Source: Profundibacterium mesophilum KAUST100406-0324 (GTDB lineage: Bacteria; Pseudomonadota; Alphaproteobacteria; Rhodobacterales; Rhodobacteraceae). From it: a stretch of 64,000 bases of DNA. Both the position numbers and the translations under genes were made by a program. The DNA lies in NCBI RefSeq assembly GCF_009835145.1, contig NZ_APKE01000014.1:62001-126000 (forward strand), written 5' to 3'. The notes beneath the pieces are model-generated. The model ran no database searches. It saw only the letters and a list, made by a program, of their open reading frames with translations, and was not told where the DNA came from. Shown here one piece after another: positions 8,877 through 17,444 of this stretch. How positions within the stretch are numbered: position 1 is the stretch's first letter; each line of letters starts with the position of its first letter.

Positions 8877-10709
8877 ATGCGCAGACCAGCCGATCTCATA
8901 GATGCCTTTCGTCCGGCGGACGGGGCGCCGCCGCGTACGCTGATGGCCTTCTTCCGCTGGTCCCTCTCGGGCTCGTGGCCGTGGCTCTGGACGGCCGGCG
9001 GCCTGTCGGCCCTTGCCGGCGCGGCGGAGGTCGTGACCGCGCTGCTGCTTGGCTGGGTGATCGACGCGGCCCTCGTCAGCGATCCGGCCGGCTATTTCAC
9101 CGCCAACATGTGGCTGCTGCTGGGGGTGGCGGCATTCTTCGTGATCCTGCGCCCGATCCTCTTCGGCCTTTCGGCGGCGGCCAACGCGATCATCGTCGCG
9201 CCCAATGTCAATCCGCTGGTCCTGAGCCGTCTTCATCGCTGGACGCTCGGGCAGGATGTCACCTATTTCGACGATGATTTCGCCGGACGCATCGCGCAAA
9301 AGCAGATGCAGACCAGCCGCGCGATCACCGATGTCGCCTCGGAGATCATCAACGTCGTCTTCTTCGCCCTCGCATCCCTCGTCGGGGCCGCGGTGATGCT
9401 CGGCACGATCAACCTGTGGATCGGCGCGGCGCTGCTCGTCTGGCTCGTGGGCTACCTGGCGCTGATCCGCGGATTCATGCCGCATATCCGGGCGCGCTCG
9501 ATGCGGCGTGCGGCGGCGCGGGCCATGGTCTCGGGGCAGGTGGTCGACACGATCACCAACATCAAGACGGTCAAGCTGTTCGCCCATGCCGCCCACGAGG
9601 ACCGCGCGGCGCTGGGCGCGATCGGCACCTTCCGCGAAAGGGTGATCGAGTTCGGCCATGTCTCGACCCTCTTCAGGGTCTCGCTGATGACCCTCGCGGG
9701 GCTTTTGCCGGTCCTTTTGATCGGCGGCGCGCTGTGGCTGTGGTCGCGCGGGGGGGCCACGCCCGGCGACGTGGTGGCCGCGGGAACGATCTCGATCCGG
9801 ATCGCCCAGATGACCGGCTGGGTCAGCTTCACCCTGATGGCGATCTACGCGAATGTCGGCGAGGTGGAGGACGGGATGACGACCCTGACCCCGCCCTATC
9901 GCCTGGCCGATGCCGACGATGCCACCGCGCTCGCGCAGGCGGGCGATCTGCGCTTCGAGAACCTGCGCTTTGCCTACGGAGCGGAGGCCGGTGGCCTGGA
10001 GGGGATCGACATCGCCGTGGCGCAGGGCGAGAAGCTGGGCATCGTGGGGGCCTCCGGCGCGGGCAAGTCCACCCTCGTCTCGTTGCTCCTGCGTCTGCAT
10101 GATCCGCAGGAGGGCCGGGTGCTTGTCGGTGGCACCGATATCCGGGAGGTGACGCAGGAGAGCCTGCGCCAGCAGATCGGGATGGTCACGCAGGAAACCG
10201 CGATGTTCAATCGCTCGGCGCGCGCCAATATCCTCTATGGCCGCCCCGATGCCGGCGAGGAGGAGATGATCGCCGCGGCGCGTCAGGCAGAGGCGCATGA
10301 CTTCATTCTCGAACTCGAGGATTTCAAGGGTCGCCGCGGCTATGATGCCCATCTGGGCGAGCGGGGCGTGAAGCTTTCGGGCGGCCAGAGGCAGCGGATC
10401 GCGCTGGCAAGGGCCATCCTGAAGGACGCGCCCATCCTGGTTCTCGACGAGGCGACCAGCGCCCTCGACAGCGCGGTCGAGGCCGCGATCCAGGACGCGC
10501 TCGACGAGGTGATGGAGGGCAAGACCGTGCTCGCCATCGCGCACAGGCTGTCCACCATCGCCCGGATGGACCGGATCATCGTGCTCGAACAGGGCCGGAT
10601 CGCCGAGGAGGGAACGCATCGGGAGCTTCTTGCCGCCGATGGGCTCTATGCCAGCTACTGGCGTCTGCAATCGGGCGGTTTCATCAATTACGGCGCGGCC
10701 GCGGAATAG
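8877..10709 (+). CDS. ABC exporter, fused membrane and ATPase domains
   Basis: A 610-residue half-transporter. The N-terminal type IV exporter membrane domain (about residues 20-310, several hydrophobic spans) is followed by an ATPase with Walker A GASGAGKST, signature LSGGQRQR, Walker B ILVLDEATS and H-loop AIAHRLST. It should work as a homodimer, or with a partner not present here, in the inner membrane. The substrate is unknown; the family includes lipid, peptide and drug exporters. I start at ATG 8877 (MRRPADLID); an in-frame ATG at 8823 would add an 18-residue arginine-rich tail with no family support. It lies between cca and an rRNA methyltransferase in the same orientation. Confidence 0.93.
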   Translation: MRRPADLIDAFRPADGAPPRTLMAFFRWSLSGSWPWLWTAGGLSALAGAAEVVTALLLGWVIDAALVSDPAGYFTANMWLLLGVAAFFVILRPILFGLSAAANAIIVAPNVNPLVLSRLHRWTLGQDVTYFDDDFAGRIAQKQMQTSRAITDVASEIINVVFFALASLVGAAVMLGTINLWIGAALLVWLVGYLALIRGFMPHIRARSMRRAAARAMVSGQVVDTITNIKTVKLFAHAAHEDRAALGAIGTFRERVIEFGHVSTLFRVSLMTLAGLLPVLLIGGALWLWSRGGATPGDVVAAGTISIRIAQMTGWVSFTLMAIYANVGEVEDGMTTLTPPYRLADADDATALAQAGDLRFENLRFAYGAEAGGLEGIDIAVAQGEKLGIVGASGAGKSTLVSLLLRLHDPQEGRVLVGGTDIREVTQESLRQQIGMVTQETAMFNRSARANILYGRPDAGEEEMIAAARQAEAHDFILELEDFKGRRGYDAHLGERGVKLSGGQRQRIALARAILKDAPILVLDEATSALDSAVEAAIQDALDEVMEGKTVLAIAHRLSTIARMDRIIVLEQGRIAEEGTHRELLAADGLYASYWRLQSGGFINYGAAAE

Positions 10710-10763
10710 CCCGCGCCGATCGTGCCGATTGCGCCCCCGCACGCCATCGCCTAGATCGGCGCG

Positions 10764-11978
10764 ATGGACAGCTACCACATCGATCGTCTCGGCCATCGCG
10801 GCGATGGCCTCACGCGCGAGCGCATCCGCGTGCGCCGTGCCCTCCCCGGCGAGACCGTGGAGGGGACGCCCGAGGAGGGACTGATCGCCGCGCCCCGGAT
10901 CCTCGATCCCGCGCCCGAGCGGGTGCGCCCGGCCTGTCCGCATTACGGCGGCTGCGGCGGCTGCGCGCTGTTGCATGCCAGCGATGCCTTCGTCGCGGAC
11001 TGGAAGCGTGATGTCGTTGCACGCGCGCTGGCCGCGCAAGGGATCCGCGCGCAGATCGGCGATCCGATCACCTCTCCGCCGGCGAGCCGCAGGCGGGCGA
11101 CGCTGAGTGGCAGGCGCACCAAGAAGGGTGCCGTCGTCGGCTTTCACGGGCGCGGCACGGAGGTGCTCACCTCCGTGCCGAACTGCCGCGTGCTGACGCC
11201 GGGCCTGATCGCGGGCCTTCCCGCGATGGAGGCGCTCACCGTCGCGGGCGCGTCGCGCCGCGGGCCGCTCTCTCTGTCGGTGACGCAGACCCGCGGCGGG
11301 CTCGATCTTGCCGTGACGGGGGGCAAGCCGCTCGATGCGGCCCTGCGAGCCGAGCTGGCCGCGATCGCCGGGGCGGGGATATTCGCGCGGCTCACCTGGG
11401 ACACGGAGCCCGTGATCCTCGCGCAGCGGCCCGCCGTCTCGCTCGATGGCATCGACATCGTCCCGCCGCCGGGGGCATTCCTGCAGGCAACCGTGCCCGG
11501 CGAGGCGGCGCTGCGCGCGGTGGTGACGCGCATCCTGGGCCCGGCGGCGCGCATCGTCGACCTCTTCGCGGGATGCGGAACCTTCGCGCTGCCGCTGGCG
11601 CGGGTGGGCGATGTCCATGCGGTGGAGGGCGAGGCCGCGCTGCTCGAGGCCCTGTCCCGCGGATGGCGGGACGCGCATGGGCTCAGGAAGGTCAGCACCG
11701 AGACGCGCGATCTTTTTCGCCGCCCCCTGCTCGGCGATGAGCTTGCCGGCTTCGATGCGGCCGTCATCGACCCGCCGCGTGCGGGGGCCGAGGCGCAGAC
11801 CCGGCAGCTCGCCGCGTCAACGATCAGCCGAATCGCCTTCGTCTCATGCAATCCCGTGACCTTCGCGCGCGACGCGGCCTGCCTGATCGAGGCGGGATTC
11901 GCCATGGGACAGGTCGAGGTCGTGGATCAATTCCGCTGGTCCCCGCATGTCGAGCTCGTCGCCGGCTTCACACGGTGA
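10764..11978 (+). CDS. RlmD-like 23S rRNA (uracil-5)-methyltransferase
   Basis: A 404-residue TrmA/RumA-family SAM enzyme. CPHYGGCGGC near residue 53 plus a downstream NC pair supply the iron-sulfur ligands seen in RlmD. VDLFAGCGTFALPLA is the SAM loop, IDPPRAGAE is motif IV and SCNPVTFARD carries the catalytic Cys. An N-terminal TRAM domain is shortened, and the protein is a little smaller than E. coli RlmD. The likely target is a uridine in 23S rRNA, inferred from family and not decidable from sequence. It is read in the same direction as the exporter, 54 bases downstream. Confidence 0.9.
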   Translation: MDSYHIDRLGHRGDGLTRERIRVRRALPGETVEGTPEEGLIAAPRILDPAPERVRPACPHYGGCGGCALLHASDAFVADWKRDVVARALAAQGIRAQIGDPITSPPASRRRATLSGRRTKKGAVVGFHGRGTEVLTSVPNCRVLTPGLIAGLPAMEALTVAGASRRGPLSLSVTQTRGGLDLAVTGGKPLDAALRAELAAIAGAGIFARLTWDTEPVILAQRPAVSLDGIDIVPPPGAFLQATVPGEAALRAVVTRILGPAARIVDLFAGCGTFALPLARVGDVHAVEGEAALLEALSRGWRDAHGLRKVSTETRDLFRRPLLGDELAGFDAAVIDPPRAGAEAQTRQLAASTISRIAFVSCNPVTFARDAACLIEAGFAMGQVEVVDQFRWSPHVELVAGFTR

Positions 11979-12101
11979 TCCCTCCCGCGCGGGAGGGGTG
12001 AAATTGCCGCGAAAAATGGATCAGGCCTGCGCGATGCTTGTTCTCGCCGGTGCCGAATCCTCCTATGCTTGCCGAAAAACAAGAGCAGAGGCAGTACGAG
12101 C

Positions 12102-12596
12102 ATGCAGATTACCAGGCTGTTGCTGATCTTCGTCGTCGCTTTCGGCCTTTCGGCCTGCGCTTCGAAGTTCAAGACCTATGACGGGCCCGAAGTGACCCGG
12201 ATCTACGTTCTGAAGGGCGAGCGCAGAATGCTCCTGATGAACAATGACAAGACCCTCAAGGATTACCGGATCGGTCTGGGCTTCGCGCCCGTGGGCGACA
12301 AGAAGTTCGAGGGCGACGGGCGCACGCCCGAGGGGGATTACTTCATCGATCGCCGCAATCCCGAAAGCCGCTATCACCTGTCGATCGGGCTCTCCTATCC
12401 GGCGCCGGCGGACATCGCCGAGGCCCATGCGCTGGGCGTCTCGCCGGGCGGCGACATCTTCATCCATGGCCGCGGCAAGTTCTACCAGAAGGGGCGCGAC
12501 GATTGGACGGCGGGCTGCATCGCGGTGAAGGATGAGGAGATGGAGGACATCTATGCCATGGTCCGTGACGGCACGCCGATCACCGTCCTGCCATAA
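12102..12596 (+). CDS. L,D-transpeptidase (YkuD-fold) lipoprotein
   Basis: A 164-residue protein with a lipoprotein signal peptide, MQITRLLLIFVVAFGLSAC, where the Cys of LSAC would be lipidated. The catalytic motif is HGRGKFYQK...TAGCIAV, with the His and nucleophile Cys of the YkuD family. The enzyme should form 3-3 peptidoglycan crosslinks or attach proteins to peptidoglycan in the periplasm. The start at 12102 is fixed by the signal peptide; the upstream codons are charged and would spoil it. It is monocistronic, with a hairpin about 60 bases after the stop. Confidence 0.93.
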   Translation: MQITRLLLIFVVAFGLSACASKFKTYDGPEVTRIYVLKGERRMLLMNNDKTLKDYRIGLGFAPVGDKKFEGDGRTPEGDYFIDRRNPESRYHLSIGLSYPAPADIAEAHALGVSPGGDIFIHGRGKFYQKGRDDWTAGCIAVKDEEMEDIYAMVRDGTPITVLP

Positions 12597-12655
12597 ACGG
12601 AGCGCCATCCGCGCCTGTCAGGACCGACGGGCCGGTCACCCCTTCGCCGTCCGTC

Positions 12656-12682
12656 GCGATCCGTCACGCCCGGACGGATCGC
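12656..12682 (+). terminator. Perfect 10-bp hairpin downstream of the L,D-transpeptidase gene
   Basis: GCGATCCGTC at 12656-12665 is exactly complementary to GACGGATCGC at 12673-12682, with a 7-base loop. There is no T-run after it, so it could be a Rho-dependent 3' end stabiliser or a protein-binding site. A weaker GACCG/CGGTC hairpin precedes it near 12623-12638. The rest of 12597-12881 holds no gene I can support. Confidence 0.45.
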
Positions 12683-12881
12683 AGGTGATCGTCAGGTATC
12701 GAGTGCGCCGCGGGAACAAACCGCCCGCGTGACGACGGGGTGAGTGACGAGGGGGCAAGGTATGCGGCGGCGTGCCACCGGCGCGCCGCATCTCAAGCCT
12801 TCCGGCGGTCGCTGCGCCGGTCGCGCCCATATCGGGAGGCGGGCCCGCTGCCCGGCCCGCCTCATCCTTTGCCGCCGGCGA

Positions 12882-13394
12882 TCAGCGTCCCGTCATCAGG
12901 GTCCACCAGATCTTGCCGTTATCCTCCTGGAACCAGGCAAAGCCCATATCCGTGGCCTTGGGATCGAGAAGCACGTCCCGCGTCTGCGAATCGTCGATCC
13001 ATGCCGCCAGAGTTTCGAGTTCCGTCTCGTAGGTCTCGGAGATGTTCTCTCCCAGCATCATGCCGCCATAGCCGGCGCGGCGCACCCGGTCGAGCGGCGA
13101 GGAGCCGTCGGAGCCGAAATGCCAGGGCCGGTTCTGGATGCTCATGTCGCGGGAATGCGTGGCCGCGGCGGCGTTCAGCGAGGCGTCGTAGCGCAACGGA
13201 CCGGCGCCGGCGGCCGAGCGCAGGGAGTTGACAGCGTCGAGCATGGTGATCTGCACCTGCTCGGTGTCGTTCGAGCCGATCGTGTAGACCTGCGGCAACG
13301 GGCGACCGTCGGGACCGAGTGTGGGCAGCGGGGGCGCGGCGCATGCCGACAGGGCCAGCGCGGAGATCAGGAGCAGGGACTTAACCGGTGTCAT
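12882..13394 (-). CDS. CAP/SCP-domain lipoprotein
   Basis: A 170-residue protein. The signal MTPVKSLLLISALALSAC is a lipoprotein signal with lipobox LSAC. The mature part is a CAP domain: LDAVNSLRSAAGAGPLRYDASLN, ATHSRDMS, GENISETYE and GFAWFQ match the bacterial YkwD-like branch. Function is unknown; these secreted proteins are thought to bind lipids or glycans. Start at ATG 13394, with GAGG about ten bases upstream; a 67-codon upstream extension is open but not signal-like. It is convergent with the L,D-transpeptidase, another envelope lipoprotein. Confidence 0.9.
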   Translation of the reverse strand: MTPVKSLLLISALALSACAAPPLPTLGPDGRPLPQVYTIGSNDTEQVQITMLDAVNSLRSAAGAGPLRYDASLNAAAATHSRDMSIQNRPWHFGSDGSSPLDRVRRAGYGGMMLGENISETYETELETLAAWIDDSQTRDVLLDPKATDMGFAWFQEDNGKIWWTLMTGR

Positions 13395-13803
13395 CAACGT
13401 ATCAGCCTCGTTTGTGTTCACGACAGGCTTACTCCGACATGGCAGCGTTTCAAAGCCCGCCGGATCGCGAAGCGGCACGGTGATGTGGCTTTGCCCGCCC
13501 CGATCCGCCAAGGCCCGCCCCGCGCCAAGCCCGGCGGCAGCGCGTTCCAAGCGGTGCGAAAGCGCATCCATGCCCGGATGGGGGGCATAAGTCATTCAAT
13601 CTGAACTCTTTTCAGCGGAGCAAAAAAGGCGCGCAGGTGTTGCCGATTTGTCATTGCCTGCACCCCGACAAGCCGGCGATGTTCAAGGGTTCTTTTCAAG
13701 ACTGGCAAGTTGCTGCTTATACGGATCATGCGAGGTACAGTTCTGGACGCCTGATGCCGCCTCACTTCGCTTTGGACGCAGGCAAATTACTGGAGAAATA
13801 CAC
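13395..13803. other. 409-bp intergenic region between divergent CAP lipoprotein and small membrane-protein genes
   Basis: No gene is supported here. It must carry both divergent promoters. A weak candidate for the plus-strand gene is TTCAAG, 17 bases, TATACG near 13694-13723. An imperfect dyad (GCCGATTTGTC...GACAAGCCGGC) lies around 13640-13677. The sequence near 13600-13800 is visibly less GC-rich than its surroundings, as expected for a regulatory region. Confidence 0.6.
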
Positions 13804-13983
13804 ATGAAGAAAATCGCTCTTGCCGCCGCCCTGTCGGTTGCTGCCACGGGTGCATTCGCCGGCAACGTCGCCGCTCCGGTGATGGAGCCCGCGGTCATCG
13901 TCGAAGAGACCAGCTCCTCCTCCGGCGGCATCATCGTTCCGCTGCTGCTGCTGGCCGTCATCGCGGTCGTCGCCGCCGACTGA
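13804..13983 (+). CDS. Small secreted/membrane protein, 59 residues, unknown function
   Basis: The protein opens MKKIALAAALSVAATGAFAG, a clear Sec signal peptide. A short acidic Ser-rich linker (EETSSSSGG) follows, then one hydrophobic C-terminal span, IIVPLLLLAVIAVVAAD. GGAG is well placed before the ATG and a perfect hairpin follows, so it is a genuine single-gene unit. Similar tiny proteins sit beside hemH in related bacteria and are sometimes annotated as ferrochelatase, apparently by neighbourhood; nothing in this sequence resembles an enzyme. It probably ends up anchored in or near the inner membrane. Function unknown. Confidence 0.85.
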   Translation: MKKIALAAALSVAATGAFAGNVAAPVMEPAVIVEETSSSSGGIIVPLLLLAVIAVVAAD

Positions 13984-14020
13984 GCCCGAGCGCCGGCCCC
14001 CGGGCCGCGATCGCAACACG

Positions 14021-14055
14021 AAGAAGCGGCCGGAGCGTTCCGGCCGCTTCTTGTG
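14021..14055 (+). terminator. Strong hairpin terminator after the 59-residue gene
   Basis: AAGAAGCGGCCGGA (14021-14034) and its exact complement (14039-14052) form a 14-bp stem with a GCGT loop. The 3' arm ends TTCTT and the 5' arm starts AAGAA, so it has a T-rich tail in both directions. It can serve both the small gene and hemH, which converge here. Confidence 0.85.
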
Positions 14056-14157
14056 TCTGGGCCCGAAGGCGCGCCGAAGATCCCGCCGCGATCTCCGGCC
14101 GGATGCGCGTCCAGGCGGCGGCGCCCGCATCGACCCCGCCGCCGGACCGGGTAGCCC

Positions 14158-15252
14158 CTACGGTGTTTCGGTATCCACCCGGTCGATCCAGCCTGCCAGG
14201 TTGTCGCCGATCACGTTCGACAGAGCCTCGATATGGGCCTCGTCGTCGTTCAGGCAGGGAATGTAGGTGAACGTCTCGCCGCCGGCATGCTCGAAGCTCT
14301 CGCGGATCTCCTCGTTGATCTCCTCCAGCGTCTCGATGCAATCGGCCGAGAAGGCGGGGGCGATGACGGCGATCCGCTTCTTCCCGGCCTGCGCGAGGCG
14401 TGCGACCTCCTCGACCGTGTAGGGCTTGAGCCATTCCTCGGGGCCAAAGCGCGACTGGAAGGTGGTGACGAGCTTCTCCTCGCTCCAGCCCAGCCGCTCG
14501 CGCAGGAGCCGTGTCGTCTTCTGGCACTGGCAGTGATAGGGATCGCCTTCGTGCAGGTAGCGCTCCGGGACCCCGTGATACGAGGCGACGAGGATGTCGG
14601 GCTTGGTCTCCATCGCGTCATAGGCACGCTCGACCGACCGGGCGAGCGCGTCGATATAGTCGGGGCGGTCGCAATAGGCCGGCACGGTGCGCACGGGCGG
14701 CTGCCATTTCTCCTTCATCAGGGCCTTGAAGAGCGCGTCATTCGCCGTCGCGGTCGTGGCGCCTGCATATTGCGGGTAGAGGGGAAAGAAGACGATGCGC
14801 CGGCACCCGGCATCGATCATCCGCCGTACGGTCGCGCGGGTCGAGGGATTGCCGTAGCGCATGCAGAACTCGGTCATCACCTGGTCGCCGTAGCGCGCCC
14901 TCAACGTCTCGCGGATGGCCGCCGTCTGTGCCTTGGTGATGGTCAGGAGCGGGCTTTCGTTCAGCTCCTCGTTCCAGATCGAGCGATAGGCCGCGCCGCT
15001 GGTGAAGGGCCGCTTGGTCAGGATCACCGTCTGCAACAGGGGCTGCCACTTCCAGCGCGGGTAATCGACGACGCGCTGATCGCTTAGAAACTCGCCCAGG
15101 TAGCGCCGCATCGACCAGTAGTCGTGCCCGTCGGGCGTGCCGAGATTCGCCAGGAGCACGCCCGTCCTGGCGGGCGGCAGTGACGGATGCCCCTCGGGAG
15201 CGTGGCGGGGCGGCCTCGACGGGCCGGTCTCGGTGCGGTCGGTATCGGGCAT
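14158..15252 (-). CDS. hemH: Ferrochelatase
   Basis: A 364-residue enzyme that inserts ferrous iron into protoporphyrin IX, the last step of heme synthesis, at the membrane face. The family landmarks are LLANLGTPD, FMRYGNPST-like CMRYGNPST, FFPLYPQYAGATTAT, SYHGVPERY (the metal-binding His) and PAFSADCIETLEEI. The N-terminal 30 residues are a proline- and arginine-rich extension before VLLANLG. Start at 15252, with GAGAGGA upstream. It is convergent with the small membrane-protein gene and divided from it by the 14-bp hairpin terminator. Confidence 0.97.
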   Translation of the reverse strand: MPDTDRTETGPSRPPRHAPEGHPSLPPARTGVLLANLGTPDGHDYWSMRRYLGEFLSDQRVVDYPRWKWQPLLQTVILTKRPFTSGAAYRSIWNEELNESPLLTITKAQTAAIRETLRARYGDQVMTEFCMRYGNPSTRATVRRMIDAGCRRIVFFPLYPQYAGATTATANDALFKALMKEKWQPPVRTVPAYCDRPDYIDALARSVERAYDAMETKPDILVASYHGVPERYLHEGDPYHCQCQKTTRLLRERLGWSEEKLVTTFQSRFGPEEWLKPYTVEEVARLAQAGKKRIAVIAPAFSADCIETLEEINEEIRESFEHAGGETFTYIPCLNDDEAHIEALSNVIGDNLAGWIDRVDTETP

Positions 15253-15352
15253 CCCCTGATCCTCTCATGGGTGAACGTGTCGGTTCGGGCATCTTGCAGG
15301 CGGCTCAAGGCGCCGCGTCCGGGCCTACCAGATATCCGGCCCGTCCCGGGGG

Positions 15353-16192
15353 TCAATCGCGGCGCGGCGTCGCAACCTCGCCGGCGGTCCGTTCCTCGCT
15401 GCCGAGCGCATCGGCGAGCCGTGCCGCCGCCGATCCGGGGCGCAGGGGCTTTTGCTGGCTTTCGTCGGGGGCCCAGCCCGTCAGGAAGATCAGCTCGAAG
15501 GTCGCGGTGATGCGCCCGCCCGGCCGCGCGCCGGTCTGCGCCTCGTAGATCTCGGCGGCGCGCGCGAAGAGCGCACGTGGCGGCACCCGGCGGTCGCGTG
15601 CGGCGAGGACGTTGCGCTCGCCCATGTCCCGCAGATCGCGCATCAGGCCCGGCAGGTCGGCGTAATCCACCCGCAGGGGCAGGCTGTCTGCGACGGGAAG
15701 CGCGAGGCCGGCCCGCTGCAGCAACCCGCCCAGATCGCGGATCTCGGCCATTGGCGCGATCCGGGGCGACAGGCCGCCGCGCAGCTCGATCTCGGCGGCC
15801 GCCAGCGCGGTTCGCAGCTCGTTCAGGGTCTGTCCCCCGAAGGCGACCCCCATGAAGAGCCCGTCCGGGCGCAGGGCCCGGCGCGACTGGATGAGCTGCC
15901 CCACGGGATCGTCCGCCCAATGCAGGCCGAAGGCATGGATCACCAGGTCATGCGCGCCGGGTGACAGCTCGATCCGGTCCGTATCGGGGACAATGCGCGC
16001 CTGCGGCCGCGCCGCGCGCCAGAAATCGGGAAATCCGGTCACGACCGCCTGCGACGTAAAGCTCCTGTTAACCTCGGACAGTCTCTCCTCGACCTCGGCA
16101 AGTGCCTCCCTGTGCAGAAACAGGCCCGAATCGCGGTGCCTGCGACGCATCCGCTCGAGGGCAGGGCGGTCCGTCAGGGTATCTGGTGTCAT
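15353..16192 (-). CDS. BioC/NDUFAF5-like methyltransferase-fold protein lacking the SAM glycine motif
   Basis: A 279-residue protein whose C-terminal two thirds match class I methyltransferases of the BioC/NDUFAF5 kind: HDLVIHAFGLHWADDPVGQL, then ALRPDGLFMGVAFGG, then LRDMGERNVL. The N-terminus (ALERMRRRH...FLHREALAEVEERL) is also typical. Motif I, normally VLDxGxGTG, is replaced by VVTGFPDFWRAARPQ and has no GxG. SAM binding is therefore doubtful; the protein could be a scaffold or carry another activity. Start at ATG 16192. It is divergent from comF and conserved in that position in related genomes as far as I recall. Confidence 0.8.
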   Translation of the reverse strand: MTPDTLTDRPALERMRRRHRDSGLFLHREALAEVEERLSEVNRSFTSQAVVTGFPDFWRAARPQARIVPDTDRIELSPGAHDLVIHAFGLHWADDPVGQLIQSRRALRPDGLFMGVAFGGQTLNELRTALAAAEIELRGGLSPRIAPMAEIRDLGGLLQRAGLALPVADSLPLRVDYADLPGLMRDLRDMGERNVLAARDRRVPPRALFARAAEIYEAQTGARPGGRITATFELIFLTGWAPDESQQKPLRPGSAAARLADALGSEERTAGEVATPRRD

Positions 16193-16219
16193 GTCGGGCT
16201 CCGGATGGATTGGGCAATC

Positions 16220-16249
16220 GAGGCGGGGCGAGGCGGGGCGAAGCGGGGT
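16220..16249. repeat. Three 10-bp tandem repeats in a divergent promoter region
   Basis: GAGGCGGGGC occurs twice exactly (16220-16229 and 16230-16239) and a third time with two changes (16240-16249). The repeat lies between the start codons of the methyltransferase-fold gene and comF. It may be neutral sequence, but a helical-turn spacing in a shared promoter region could also be a binding array. Confidence 0.5.
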
Positions 16250-16410
16250 GGCGCGGAAAGGGCGGCATAGGGACGAGGGAGGCAGCGGCGGAAGATGACA
16301 GGGCTCTCTGGCGGCAGAGCCGGGGCGATCTCGGGCTTCGGGAATGCGGGGCCTTGGCGGTGATAACGGGACTTCGTGACGGGGCTTCATGACAGGAAGG
16401 TGGGTTCGGG

Positions 16411-17148
16411 ATGTCCTTTATGACGGCGATGCGCGCGCTCATCTATCCCCCGCAATGCGCGATCTGCGAAGAATTGATCCTCGGTGACGGGGGGCTTTGC
16501 GCCGCTTGCTGGGGCAAGACGCGGTTCCTGACGGGCCTGTGCTGCGACATCTGCGCGATGCCGTTGCCCGGCGAAAGCGTGCGGCCGGAGCTGTGCGATG
16601 CCTGTCTCGCGGCGCCGCCGCCCTGGGCACGGGGCCGGGCGGTTTTCGCCTATGAGGGGAATGGCGGGCGGATCGTCAGGGCGTTCAAGAACGGTGACCG
16701 GCTCGATCTTGCGCCGATCCTCGCCGCCTGGCTGCTGCGGGCGGGGGCCGATCTCATGGAAGACGATCCCCTGCTCGTCCCGGTGCCGAGCCACTGGACA
16801 CGCCTCGCCTCGCGAAGGTTCAACCAGTCCGCCACCCTGGCGGCCGGCATTGCCCGCGCGCGGGGGCGCCGCGGCGCGGGGCCGGGTTTTGCGCCGCGCG
16901 CCCTTTTGCGCCCGGTCCGGGCCGCGCGCCAGAGGGACGCGTCCTTTGCCCAGCGCGCTGTCCGGCTCAAGGACGCGTTCATCCCCCATCCCCGCCATGG
17001 CGGCGTCATGCGCGGCCGCCGGGTGGTGCTGGTCGACGACGTGCTGACCTCGGGATCGACCCTGCGGGCGGCGAGCGCGGCCTGCCTGGAGGGCGGCGCA
17101 GGGGAGCTGTGCGTTCTGCTACTGGCACGCGTCACCGGCGAGACCTAG
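16411..17148 (+). CDS. ComF-family phosphoribosyltransferase
   Basis: A 245-residue cytoplasmic protein. An N-terminal double zinc finger (CAICEE, CAAC, CCDIC, CDAC within residues 16-72) precedes a phosphoribosyltransferase fold with PRPP loop VVLVDDVLTSGST. ComF homologues are needed for DNA uptake in naturally competent bacteria and are kept in many others. Start ATG 16411 with AGGAAGG upstream. It leads a probable operon of comF, grxC and the nitrilase-family gene. A competence role here is inference only, since no other com gene is in the window. Confidence 0.88.
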   Translation: MSFMTAMRALIYPPQCAICEELILGDGGLCAACWGKTRFLTGLCCDICAMPLPGESVRPELCDACLAAPPPWARGRAVFAYEGNGGRIVRAFKNGDRLDLAPILAAWLLRAGADLMEDDPLLVPVPSHWTRLASRRFNQSATLAAGIARARGRRGAGPGFAPRALLRPVRAARQRDASFAQRAVRLKDAFIPHPRHGGVMRGRRVVLVDDVLTSGSTLRAASAACLEGGAGELCVLLLARVTGET

Positions 17149-17178
17149 ATGAAGGGGAGACATTGAAGGAGACAGCGA

Positions 17179-17436
17179 ATGGCCACCATCGAGATCTACA
17201 CCTCGCCGCTCTGCGGCTACTGCCACGCGGCCAAGCGCCTTCTGGCATCGAAGGACGCAAGCTATACCGAAACCGACGTCTCGCGCGATGCCGCCCAGAA
17301 ACAGGCGATGATGAAGCGTGCCGGCGGCCGCCATACCGTGCCGCAGATCTTCATCGATGGCACGCATGTGGGGGGCTATGACGAGCTTTCCGCCCTCGAC
17401 CGCTCCGGCAAGCTCGACCCGATGCTGGCAAGCTGA
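17179..17436 (+). CDS. grxC: Glutaredoxin 3
   Basis: An 85-residue thiol oxidoreductase. The dithiol active site is CGYC (residues 12-15); TVPQIFIDG and GGYDEL are the glutathione-binding motifs. It reduces mixed disulfides with glutathione as donor. Variation of the usual CPYC to CGYC is common in alphaproteobacterial Grx3. It lies 30 bases after comF, with AGGAGACAG-like sequence before the ATG, and 8 bases before the nitrilase-family gene. Confidence 0.95.
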   Translation: MATIEIYTSPLCGYCHAAKRLLASKDASYTETDVSRDAAQKQAMMKRAGGRHTVPQIFIDGTHVGGYDELSALDRSGKLDPMLAS

Positions 17437-17444
17437 GCGCGCCG

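Noticed and set aside
8217-11678. 1153-codon open frame on the minus strand
   Set aside because: It runs antisense through the CCA enzyme, ABC exporter and rRNA methyltransferase genes. It is arginine-rich and repetitive with no domain, as expected from the high GC content.
13804-13983. Calling the 59-residue protein a ferrochelatase
   Set aside because: It has no enzyme motif and is far too short; the true hemH is the adjacent minus-strand gene.
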